The notes below the pieces were generated by a model. The model did no database searches. It worked only from the letters and a program-made list of their open reading frames with translations, and was not told where the DNA came from. The position numbers and the translations under genes are program-made. Shown here piece by piece: positions 52,154 to 59,803 of a stretch of 64,000 nt of DNA (position 1 is the stretch's first letter; each line of letters begins with the position of its first letter). Origin of the DNA: Arthrobacter_H sp030452125 (GTDB lineage Bacteria > Actinomycetota > Actinomycetes > Actinomycetales > Micrococcaceae). The stretch lies in the NCBI GenBank assembly GCA_052379645.1, contig JBQSYU010000015.1; one strand, written 5' to 3'.

Positions 52154-53131
52154 GTGAGCACCGCAACCATTCGTCATTTCCTGGTCGATACCGACCTCAC
52201 CCAGGCCGAACAGACCGAGGTCCTGGACCTGGCCGCGGCCATGAAGGCCGACCGGTACGGATACCACCCCTATGCCGGACCGCAAACCGTTGCCGTCTTC
52301 TTCGACAAGACCTCCACCCGGACCAGGGTCTCCTTTGCCGCAGGGGTTGCCGAACTCGGTGGCCAGCCGCTGATCATCAACCCCGGTGAATCCCAATTGG
52401 GCCATAAGGAATCGATCGCCGACTCGGCGCGGGTGCTCGGGCGCATGGTCTCCACGATCGTCTGGCGCACCTACGCCCAAGCGGGGCTGGAGGAGATGGC
52501 AACCCATAGCCGGGTGCCGGTGATCAACTCGCTCTCCGACGAATACCACCCCTGCCAGCTGCTGGCCGATCTGCTGACCGTCCGCGAGCATAAGGGAAAG
52601 CTAGCGGGACTCTCCATGGCCTACCTCGGTGATGCGGCGAACAACATGGCCAACTCCTATCTGCTGGCCGGGGTGACCGCGGGGATGCACGTACGCATCG
52701 CCGGGCCCGCAGGCCATCTGCCCGACGAGGCGGTGGTCGCCGCGGCCCGGGACCGTGGAGCCGAAACCGGGGGGACGGTGACGATCACCAGCGACCCGTC
52801 CGAGGCGCTCTCCGGTGTCGACGTCGTGGCCACCGACACCTGGGTCTCCATGGGGCAGGAAGACGAGAAGGCCGAACGCGTGAAGCTCTTCGGCCGCTAC
52901 CGGGTCGACGAGGCCGCGATGGCGTTGGCGGCACCCGAGGCGATCGTGCTGCACTGCCTGCCGGCCTACCGCGAATACGAGATCGCGGCCGAGGTCATCG
53001 ACGGCGACCAATCGGTGGTGTGGGACGAGGCGGAAAACCGGTTGCATGCGCAGAAGGCCCTGATGGCCTGGCTGATGGCCTCCTCGGGGCTGGCAGCAGC
53101 CCCGAGCCTCGAGGAGGGGGCGCGACGATGA
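52154..53131 (+). CDS. argF: Ornithine carbamoyltransferase ArgF
   Basis: Makes citrulline from ornithine and carbamoyl phosphate, 325 residues from a GTG directly after the argD stop. The carbamoyl-phosphate motif is FFDKTSTRTRVSF; HPCQLLADLLT and the ornithine-side HCLPAYREYEI (family HCLPA-x-R) are present. Catabolic use cannot be excluded, but the operon indicates synthesis. Confidence 0.95.
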   Translation: MSTATIRHFLVDTDLTQAEQTEVLDLAAAMKADRYGYHPYAGPQTVAVFFDKTSTRTRVSFAAGVAELGGQPLIINPGESQLGHKESIADSARVLGRMVSTIVWRTYAQAGLEEMATHSRVPVINSLSDEYHPCQLLADLLTVREHKGKLAGLSMAYLGDAANNMANSYLLAGVTAGMHVRIAGPAGHLPDEAVVAAARDRGAETGGTVTITSDPSEALSGVDVVATDTWVSMGQEDEKAERVKLFGRYRVDEAAMALAAPEAIVLHCLPAYREYEIAAEVIDGDQSVVWDEAENRLHAQKALMAWLMASSGLAAAPSLEEGARR

Positions 53132-53643
53132 GCCTGCAGCCGGGGGTCCAGCCCACCACGAAAATTGCCCGTCAAGCGCGGATCAAGGCCATCCTCGGGG
53201 CGGGGTCGGTCAGGTCCCAGGCCGAACTGGCGGCGCTGCTGGCGGCCGACGGCGTCCAGGTCACCCAGGCCACCTTGTCCCGTGACCTGGTGGAACTGGG
53301 GGCGATCAGGGTCCGCGGGGTGGAAGGCGGGCTCGTCTACGCCTTGCGCTCCGAAGGAGGGGACCGGTCGCCGCAGACCGGTGTCACCCAGGAAGTCCTC
53401 GATGCGCGGCTGGCGAAGCTCTCCGCCGAGTTGATCGTCACCGCCGAGGCCTCGGCGAACATCGTCATCCTGCGCACCCCTCCGGGGGCGGCGAACTTCC
53501 TGGCCTTGTCGATCGACCATTCGATCATGCCCGATGTGCTGGGCACGATCGCGGGGGACGACACCGTCATGTTGATAACGCGCGACCCCCAGGGCGGCGA
53601 GGAGATCGCCGCCCGTTTCCTGGAGCTGGCCAACACGCAGTAA
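53128..53643 (+). CDS. argR: Arginine repressor ArgR
   Basis: Arginine-sensing repressor of 171 residues. The winged helix-turn-helix has RSQAELAALLAADGVQVTQATLSRDL, and the C-terminal arginine-binding oligomerisation domain has TPPGAANFLALSIDHSI and GTIAGDDTVMLI. It is the last gene of the operon and probably acts on the ARG boxes before argC and argG. Confidence 0.95.
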   Translation: MSLQPGVQPTTKIARQARIKAILGAGSVRSQAELAALLAADGVQVTQATLSRDLVELGAIRVRGVEGGLVYALRSEGGDRSPQTGVTQEVLDARLAKLSAELIVTAEASANIVILRTPPGAANFLALSIDHSIMPDVLGTIAGDDTVMLITRDPQGGEEIAARFLELANTQ

Positions 53644-53644
53644 C

Positions 53645-53687
53645 GCCCACCCCGGGCCGGTCATGTGCTGACCGGCCCGGGGTGGGC
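53645..53687. terminator. Strong terminator hairpin after argR
   Basis: A perfect 19-bp stem with left arm GCCCACCCCGGGCCGGTCA and the 5-nt loop TGTGC. It lies between convergent argR and the lipoprotein gene. Confidence 0.85.
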
Positions 53688-53704
53688 GGGGAGGCTCCGA
53701 CGTC

Positions 53705-54409
53705 CTAGAGCCCCGGGATGCTCATGGTCTCGTCCTTGGACGGGGCCTCATGCTCGTCGACGTCGTTCCAATCGCTGAACGTCACGGCTCCGCCGTCGTC
53801 GGAATCCTTCTCATCCGAGAAGCCCTCGACCTTCAGCAGGTAGGGCTCCCCTTCCGAGGCAACCCAGAAGGCCTTGTCCCCGTTGGCGTACTTATACGCC
53901 TCCTGGCCGTCGACTTCCTCGACCGACTTATCCGTGTACTCCTCCAGGTCGCTGTCCTCCGGGCCTTCCTCGAGCAGTGAATCGAGCATGGACCCGACCG
54001 AGAACTCATTGAACTCCTCGGGGTCGGCGACGGAAATCCACTTGTCCCCGGCCAGGCTGGAGAGCATTTCTCCGGCACCCTCGCCGGCGTTCTCGTTCCA
54101 GAAGTCCTTATTGGCCTTGAGGTAGGCGGTCTCGTCGACGGTCAGGATGGTCACTTTGCCCTGGTCCTGGGTGGCCTTGGCCAAGGAGTTGGATCCGTCA
54201 CGGGTGCCGGAGATGTCGATGGACAGGTCCTTGCCGTCCTGGACGACGTCACCGTTGATGGCGACGCTCTCGGCGTTCTTCACGGCCTCGGTGGTCTTCG
54301 GGAAGATCTCCGACGCGTCGGGGACCGAACTCCCGCAACTGGACAGCCCCAGCAGCAGGATGGCTGCGGCAGGGACGATGAGGGCAGGGTTCCTACGGGA
54401 TTTCAACAA
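53705..54409 (-). CDS. Lipoprotein, LppX/LprG-like size, function unknown
   Basis: A 234-residue secreted lipoprotein with signal peptide and lipobox LGLSSCGSS. The mature part is acidic (many Asp and Glu) with a pattern resembling LppX_LprAFG lipoproteins (KTTEAVKNAESVAINGDVV). I take TTG 54409 as the start: GGAGGAAA lies 9 nt upstream, and a -10-like TACGAT (complement of 54469-54474) lies just before the longer ATG start at 54466. If the long start is used, 19 basic residues are added. Confidence 0.7.
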   Translation of the reverse strand: MLKSRRNPALIVPAAAILLLGLSSCGSSVPDASEIFPKTTEAVKNAESVAINGDVVQDGKDLSIDISGTRDGSNSLAKATQDQGKVTILTVDETAYLKANKDFWNENAGEGAGEMLSSLAGDKWISVADPEEFNEFSVGSMLDSLLEEGPEDSDLEEYTDKSVEEVDGQEAYKYANGDKAFWVASEGEPYLLKVEGFSDEKDSDDGGAVTFSDWNDVDEHEAPSKDETMSIPGL

Positions 54410-54488
54410 CAGGTATTTCCTCCGGTGCGAATGGATGCGGGTAGGCGCGGTTCGCCGCGCCGTCATCCATCGTAGGAGAAGTGCTGCC

Positions 54489-54929
54489 TCAGCGCTGGTC
54501 TGACCCGCCCGAGGGCGAATGCTTCTCGAGCACTTCGCGCATGGCGGGCAGTTCGAACATCTCGGTCACGGCCCAGGCGTTCTGGGGGCCCAGTTTCGGG
54601 TCAGCGCCGGACTCCAGCAGGAAGCGGGTGAGGTCGGCATTCTGTCGGAACACCGCGCAGGTCAACGCCGATTGGCCCTTGTCGTTGAGCCGGTCCACGG
54701 TGGCGCCGAGTTCGACCAGGCCGCGCACCAGGTCGTTATGCCCGTTGTAGGCGGCAAGGATCAGCAGGGTGTCGCCCTTGGGGTTCGTCAAGTCAACGGG
54801 CAGGCCCTCCCCGATGAGGGCCAACAGCTTCGCCGCTTCCCCTTGACGGGCAAGGTCGAAGGTGGAATGAAGGAAGGCAAGTTCTTCGTCGCTGAGTTCT
54901 GGCACTGGCTGGTTGGCGGGCTCTGTCAT
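54489..54929 (-). CDS. Ankyrin-repeat protein
   Basis: A 146-residue cytoplasmic protein with about three ankyrin repeats: NPKGDTLLILAAYNGHNDLV, NDKGQSALTCAVFRQNADLT and a degenerate third. Such proteins mediate protein-protein contacts; the partner is unknown. It is leaderless by the look of TAGGCT 7 nt before ATG 54929 (complement of 54937-54942). Confidence 0.85.
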   Translation of the reverse strand: MTEPANQPVPELSDEELAFLHSTFDLARQGEAAKLLALIGEGLPVDLTNPKGDTLLILAAYNGHNDLVRGLVELGATVDRLNDKGQSALTCAVFRQNADLTRFLLESGADPKLGPQNAWAVTEMFELPAMREVLEKHSPSGGSDQR

Positions 54930-54972
54930 GCCCACCAGCCTACCGCCAGCCGGTGGGGGCTGCATTGCATCG

Positions 54973-55011
54973 CGTGCATAATTATGTAGACTTGTGAATA
55001 AGAACAGATCT
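54973..55011 (+). promoter_or_regulatory. argG control region: two ARG-box-like sites
   Basis: TGCATAATTATGTA (54975-54988) and TGAATAAGAACA (from 54995) are two ArgR-type sites 20 bp apart. A -10-like TAGACT (54987-54992) lies between and partly under the first, a good position for repression. The leader before argG is about 60 nt. Confidence 0.7.
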
Positions 55012-55060
55012 TGATCGGCGCGGACCACGTGTCGAACCCCATTCCCAGAGGAGAAACCCC

Positions 55061-56269
55061 GTGAAGGAACGCATTGTCCTGGCCTACTCCGGCGGCCTGG
55101 ATACGTCCGTGGCCATCGGTTGGATCGCTGAAGCCACCGGTGCCGAGGTCATCGCCGTCGCGGTCGACGTGGGCCAAGGCGGCGAATCCCTGGAAACGGT
55201 GCGTGAACGCGCCCTGGGCTGCGGCGCGGTCGAGGCCTACGTGGCCGACGCCCGCGACGAGTTCGCCAACGAATACTGCATGCCCACGCTGCAGACCGGG
55301 GCCCTCTACCAGGACCACTACCCGCTGATTTCCGCGATCTCCCGCCCGGTGATCGTCAAGCACCTGGTCACCGCCGCCAAGCAGTTCGGGGCCACCACCG
55401 TGGCCCATGGCTGCACCGGCAAGGGCAACGACCAGGTCCGCTTCGAGGTCGGCATCCAGACCATCGGCCCCGAACTGAAGTGCATCGCCCCGGTCCGTGA
55501 CCTGGCGCTGACCCGCGACAAGGCGATCGAATACGCGGAGAAGAACGACCTGCCCATCGAAACGACCAAGAACAACCCGTTCTCGATCGACCAGAACGTC
55601 TGGGGCCGCGCGGTAGAAACCGGCTTCCTCGAGGACATCTGGAACGCCCCGACCAAGGACGTGTACAGCTACACCGATTCCCCCGAGTTCCCCCCGGCAC
55701 CCGACGAGGTGACCATCTCCTTCCGCCAGGGCATCCCGGTGGCCATCGACGGGGTGGCCGTGACCCCGCTGGAGGCCATCGAGCAGATGAACCGCCGCGC
55801 CGGCGCCCAGGGGATCGGCCGCATCGACATCGTCGAGGACCGCCTGGTGGGCATCAAATCCCGAGAGATCTACGAGGCCCCGGGCCCGATGGCGCTGATG
55901 GAAGCACATAAGCACCTGGAGAACATCACGCTCGAACGCGAGCAGGCACGCTTCAAGGCGACGGTCTCCCAACGCTGGAGCGAATTGGTCTACGACGGCC
56001 AGTGGTTCTCCCCGCTGAAGCGTTCGCTGGACACCTTCGTGGCCGACACCCAGCGCCACGTCAACGGAGACATCCGCATGGTCATGCATGGTGGCCGTGC
56101 CGTCGTGGAGGGACGCCGCTCGGAGACCGGGCTGTACCGCTTCGATCTGGCCACCTACGACACCGGGGACACCTTCGACCAGTCCAGCGCCCGCGGCTTC
56201 ATCGACATCTTCGGACTCTCGGCCAAGGTTGCCACGGAGCGCGACGAGCGCGTGGCCGAGGGCAAGTAG
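55061..56269 (+). CDS. argG: Argininosuccinate synthase ArgG
   Basis: Joins citrulline and aspartate, 402 residues from GTG with AGAGGAGAAA upstream. The N-type ATP pyrophosphatase loop is LAYSGGLDTSVAIGW. Other hallmarks are GCTGKGNDQVRFE and EKNDLPIETTKNNPFSIDQN. It is followed by argH; ARG boxes precede it. Confidence 0.97.
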   Translation: MKERIVLAYSGGLDTSVAIGWIAEATGAEVIAVAVDVGQGGESLETVRERALGCGAVEAYVADARDEFANEYCMPTLQTGALYQDHYPLISAISRPVIVKHLVTAAKQFGATTVAHGCTGKGNDQVRFEVGIQTIGPELKCIAPVRDLALTRDKAIEYAEKNDLPIETTKNNPFSIDQNVWGRAVETGFLEDIWNAPTKDVYSYTDSPEFPPAPDEVTISFRQGIPVAIDGVAVTPLEAIEQMNRRAGAQGIGRIDIVEDRLVGIKSREIYEAPGPMALMEAHKHLENITLEREQARFKATVSQRWSELVYDGQWFSPLKRSLDTFVADTQRHVNGDIRMVMHGGRAVVEGRRSETGLYRFDLATYDTGDTFDQSSARGFIDIFGLSAKVATERDERVAEGK

Positions 56270-56271
56270 GC

Positions 56272-57693
56272 ATGACCCAGGCACATGGCACCAACGAAGG
56301 AGCCCTGTGGGGCGGCCGGTTCTCCGGCGGCCCCGCGGACGCCCTGGCCGCACTGAGCAAATCCACGGATTTCGACTGGCGGCTGGCCCGCTACGACATC
56401 GCCGGATCCCGGGCCCATGCCCGGGTCCTGCACACCGCGGGGCTGCTGGACGAGAACGAACTGCAGGGCATGATCGAGACCCTGGACCAGCTGGAATCAG
56501 ATGTCACCGACGGCAGCTACGTCGCCGCGGAATCGGATGAGGACGTCCATGGTTCGCTCGAACGCGGGCTGATCGAACGGGCCGGACCGACGCTGGGCGG
56601 CAAGCTGCGCGCCGGACGCTCACGCAACGACCAGATCGCCACGCTGGGGCGGATGTTCCTGCGCGACCATGCCCGGGTCATCGCCCGGGGCGTGCTGGCG
56701 ACCATCGAGGCGCTGATCGAGCAGGCCGAGGCCCACCCCGGGGCCGCGATGCCCGGGCGCACCCATCTGCAGCACGCCCAACCCGTGCTGCTGGGCCACC
56801 ACCTGCTGGCCCACGCCTGGGCACTGCTACGTGATCTCCAGCGTCTGGCCGACTGGGACCGCCGGGCCGCGGTGTCCCCGTACGGTTCCGGGGCACTGGC
56901 CGGCTCATCACTGGGACTGGATCCGAACGCCGTCGCCGCGGAACTGGGCTTCGATTCGGCCAGCTGGAACTCCATCGACGGAACGGCAGGCCGGGATGTC
57001 TTCGCCGAGTATTCTTGGGTCGCCGCGATGATCGGGGTGGACCTGTCCCGGATCTCCGAGGAGGTCATCCTCTGGGCGACCAAGGAATTCTCCTTCGTCA
57101 CCTTGCATGATTCCTACTCCACGGGCTCCTCGATCATGCCGCAGAAGAAGAACCCCGACGTCGCCGAACTGGCCCGCGGCAAAGCGGGACGACTCATCGG
57201 CGACCTGACCGGGTTGCTGGCCACGCTCAAGGGGCTTCCGCTGGCCTACAACCGGGATCTCCAGGAGGACAAGGAACCGGTGTTCGATGCCACCGACACC
57301 CTGGAACTGCTGCTTCCCGCGGTATCGGGAATGATCGCCACGCTCGATTTCAACACCGAACGGATGGCCGACCTGGCCCCCCAGGGCTTCGCGCTGGCCA
57401 CCGATATCGCCGAATGGCTGGTCCGCCAGGGGGTTCCCTTCCGGGATGCCCACGAGCTCTCCGGCTCGGCCGTCCGGGTGGCGGAAGCACGGGGGGTGGA
57501 ACTGTGGGATCTGACCGACGAGGAATTCGCCGCGATCTCACCGGAACTGACCCCCGCGGTCCGCGAGGTCCTCAGCACCGCCGGGTCGCTGGCCTCACGT
57601 TCCTCGCAGGGAGGCACGGCCCCCGCCGCCGTCGCCGCCCAGCTGGCCGCACTGAAGGAGCAGCTGGGGGACCTGCGCGACTTCGCGGCCTGA
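56272..57693 (+). CDS. argH: Argininosuccinate lyase ArgH
   Basis: Last step of arginine synthesis, releasing fumarate, 473 residues. The fumarase/aspartase-superfamily signature is GSSIMPQKKNPDVAEL. The first conserved region includes AGRSRNDQIAT and GRTHLQHAQPVLLGHHLLAH with the catalytic histidine. It lies 2 nt after argG. Confidence 0.96.
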   Translation: MTQAHGTNEGALWGGRFSGGPADALAALSKSTDFDWRLARYDIAGSRAHARVLHTAGLLDENELQGMIETLDQLESDVTDGSYVAAESDEDVHGSLERGLIERAGPTLGGKLRAGRSRNDQIATLGRMFLRDHARVIARGVLATIEALIEQAEAHPGAAMPGRTHLQHAQPVLLGHHLLAHAWALLRDLQRLADWDRRAAVSPYGSGALAGSSLGLDPNAVAAELGFDSASWNSIDGTAGRDVFAEYSWVAAMIGVDLSRISEEVILWATKEFSFVTLHDSYSTGSSIMPQKKNPDVAELARGKAGRLIGDLTGLLATLKGLPLAYNRDLQEDKEPVFDATDTLELLLPAVSGMIATLDFNTERMADLAPQGFALATDIAEWLVRQGVPFRDAHELSGSAVRVAEARGVELWDLTDEEFAAISPELTPAVREVLSTAGSLASRSSQGGTAPAAVAAQLAALKEQLGDLRDFAA

Positions 57694-57714
57694 AGCGCAG
57701 CACCGGCAGGGCCC

Positions 57715-57745
57715 ACCGCCGTCGTCCAGCGCGGACGACGGCGGT
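57715..57745 (+). terminator. Terminator after argH
   Basis: ACCGCCGTCGTCC and GGACGACGGCGGT form a perfect 13-bp stem with the loop AGCGC. Its final T is the first base of the next gene's -10. Confidence 0.75.
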
Positions 57746-57750
57746 AGGCT
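57745..57750 (+). promoter_or_regulatory. Putative -10 box for the MDMPI-family gene
   Basis: TAGGCT ends 6 nt before ATG 57757 and touches the argH terminator. Confidence 0.45.
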
Positions 57751-57756
57751 GCTGCC

Positions 57757-58494
57757 ATGACACAGCTTTCCACCGCGTCACTGGCCGATGCCGTCCAGGA
57801 TGCCGCCGCCCGCGCCCGGGCCGCGATCGAGGCGCTACCACCCGGGGAATTCGCCGCACCATCGAGCCTGCCAGGGTGGAGCAAAGCCCATGTGCTGGCC
57901 CACCTCGACGGGGTCGCCCGCGCCCTGGCGCGGCAGCTGGCCCATGCCGCCCGGGGTGAACGCATCGAGTTCTACGACGGCGGCCAGGAAGGCCGCAACG
58001 AACGGATCGAACTCGGGGCCCTGCAACAGCCATCCGCCCTGGTTGCCCGCACACTGCAGGGACTGGACCTGCTGGACGAATCGATCACGGACATCCCGGC
58101 CGACGGCTGGGGCAGGACCACGAGCTTCCGGGGTGAAGGAACCGTGGGCGATTGCGTGGAGGCCGCCTGGCGGGAAGTGCTCATCCACGCCACCGACCTG
58201 GGCACCACCGTTTCGCTGGCCGACTGGCCCGCGGAATTCTCGGCCCACCTCTTCGACTTCCTGGCCCCGCGGGTCCCCTCCGACTACCGGCTGGTCCTGC
58301 AACCCACCGGGGGCCAGCCGGTGACCCTCGGCGCGGGCCCCACCGGGTACGTGGTCACCGGCATGGAATTCGATCTGGCCGGCTGGCTTGCCGGACGCGA
58401 CCCCTCCGGCCCCGTCAGGGCGACCGCCGCGGCCGACGGCGCGGACCTGCCCGAGCTGCTGCCCTGGCCCTCGGGACCGGCCGTCGCGCAATGA
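57757..58494 (+). CDS. Maleylpyruvate isomerase family / DinB-fold mycothiol-dependent enzyme
   Basis: A 245-residue four-helix DinB-fold protein of the MDMPI_N type. Key segments are LPGWSKAHVLAHLDGVARAL, with the conserved W-x-HVLAH histidine, and a second His-containing helix (WREVLIHATDLG). These residues form the metal/mycothiol site in the family. The real substrate is unknown; maleylpyruvate is only the founding case. It is coupled (ATGA) to a 3-methyladenine glycosylase gene. Confidence 0.82.
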   Translation: MTQLSTASLADAVQDAAARARAAIEALPPGEFAAPSSLPGWSKAHVLAHLDGVARALARQLAHAARGERIEFYDGGQEGRNERIELGALQQPSALVARTLQGLDLLDESITDIPADGWGRTTSFRGEGTVGDCVEAAWREVLIHATDLGTTVSLADWPAEFSAHLFDFLAPRVPSDYRLVLQPTGGQPVTLGAGPTGYVVTGMEFDLAGWLAGRDPSGPVRATAAADGADLPELLPWPSGPAVAQ

Positions 58495-59183
58495 GCGGGA
58501 CGGATCCCCAACTCACCCGGACGGCGATCGAGGTCGCGCCGTTGCTGCTGGGATGCGTCCTGACGGTCGAACGCGAGGGCCATCAGGTGGGGGTGCGGAT
58601 CACCGAGGTCGAAGCCTACGAGGGTGCGGAGGACCCCGGGTCCCACGCCTACCGGGGACGCACGGCACGCAACGACTCGCTCTTCGGGCCCCCCGGAACC
58701 CTGTACTGCTACTTCACCTATGGGATGCACCATTGCGCGAACGTCGTGTGCGGAACCGAAGGAAGGGCCTCAGCGGTCCTGCTGCGGGGAGGGGAGATCA
58801 TCGGGGGTGCCGACACGGCCAGGGCGCGACGACGCAATCCACGGCGTGAACGGGATCTGGCCAACGGGCCCGCCAAACTCGCCCAGGCCGTGGGCCTGGA
58901 CCTGAGCTGCAACGGACTGGAACTGATCACCGGGGTGGACGTGACGGACGCTCCGCAGCGGGCGGCGAAGGAGACCGCGCTGGCCGCGACCCTGTCCCGG
59001 CTCCCCGCCACCGCACCCCCGGGGGTGCGCTCCGGCCCCCGGGTCGGGGTGGCAGGACCCGGGGGCAGCAATGCCTACCACTGGCGGTTCTGGCTCGAGG
59101 AGGAGCCGACCGTCTCGGCCTATCGTGCCGCCAAGCCCCGTCACGGGAGGAAACCGGCAGGAACCCCGGGACATGGGGACTAG
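58491..59183 (+). CDS. DNA-3-methyladenine glycosylase (Mpg/AAG family)
   Basis: Base-excision repair glycosylase for alkylated purines, 230 residues. The catalytic segment is ITEVEAYEGAEDPGSHAYRG, with the water-activating glutamate. TLYCYFTYGMHHCANVVCG and LANGPAKLAQAVGLD complete the family pattern. ATG 58491 overlaps the preceding stop, so both genes are co-translated. Confidence 0.92.
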   Translation: MSGTDPQLTRTAIEVAPLLLGCVLTVEREGHQVGVRITEVEAYEGAEDPGSHAYRGRTARNDSLFGPPGTLYCYFTYGMHHCANVVCGTEGRASAVLLRGGEIIGGADTARARRRNPRRERDLANGPAKLAQAVGLDLSCNGLELITGVDVTDAPQRAAKETALAATLSRLPATAPPGVRSGPRVGVAGPGGSNAYHWRFWLEEEPTVSAYRAAKPRHGRKPAGTPGHGD

Positions 59184-59186
59184 AGT
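59181..59186 (+). promoter_or_regulatory. Putative -10 box for apt within the glycosylase stop
   Basis: TAGAGT begins with the preceding stop TAG and ends 6 nt before GTG 59193. Confidence 0.45.
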
Positions 59187-59192
59187 GGATGC

Positions 59193-59729
59193 GTGCAATC
59201 CATGACCGAAACCATGCCCGAGCTCCTGGATCGCCTCTGTGCGATCGTTCCCGACTATCCGCAACCGGGGGTCTCCTTCAAGGACCTGACCCCCGCATTC
59301 GCCGACGCCGACGGATTGCGCCGGATGATCGATGAGATCATCGCCCCCTTCGCCGGGACGTTCGACGTCGTCGCCGGAGTCGAGGCACGGGGCTTCGTCC
59401 TGGCCGCGGCTGCGGCCTACGCCAGCGGCACCGGGATGGTGACCATCCGCAAGAAGGGCAAGCTGCCCCGGCCGGTCCACGCGGAGCAGTACACCCTTGA
59501 ATACGGCACGGCCACGCTCGAGTTGCACCGTGACGACATCAAGCCCGGAACCCGGGTCCTGCTGTTGGATGATGTCCTGGCCACCGGAGGGACCATCACC
59601 TCCGCCGCCGCCCTGTTGAGCCGGGCCCAGGCGGAGATCGTCGGCATCGGGGTCGTCCTCGAGCTCGCGGAGCTCCGTGGCCGGGAACGACTGCAGGATT
59701 ACCCGGTGAAGGCCCTGCAACTGGTGTGA
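59193..59729 (+). CDS. apt: Adenine phosphoribosyltransferase
   Basis: Purine salvage enzyme making AMP from adenine and PRPP, 178 residues from GTG. The PRPP loop is VLLLDDVLATGGTI; PQPGVSFKDLTPAFAD and VEARGFVLAAAAAY are typical. ATG 59202 is the alternative start, but the TAGAGT box favours GTG 59193. In many Actinomycetota apt precedes relA; here it is followed by a helicase. Confidence 0.93.
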   Translation: MQSMTETMPELLDRLCAIVPDYPQPGVSFKDLTPAFADADGLRRMIDEIIAPFAGTFDVVAGVEARGFVLAAAAAYASGTGMVTIRKKGKLPRPVHAEQYTLEYGTATLELHRDDIKPGTRVLLLDDVLATGGTITSAAALLSRAQAEIVGIGVVLELAELRGRERLQDYPVKALQLV

Positions 59730-59803
59730 CGGAGGTTGTGAGCCCGCCGGGCACCAAACCGGTAGACTGATCCGTCCGCCATTTCGCACCAGGAGGAAAG
59801 TAC

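Noticed and set aside
59730..59803. A rifamycin-associated element before the HelR-like gene
   Set aside because: No long inverted repeat of that type is present in the short gap.
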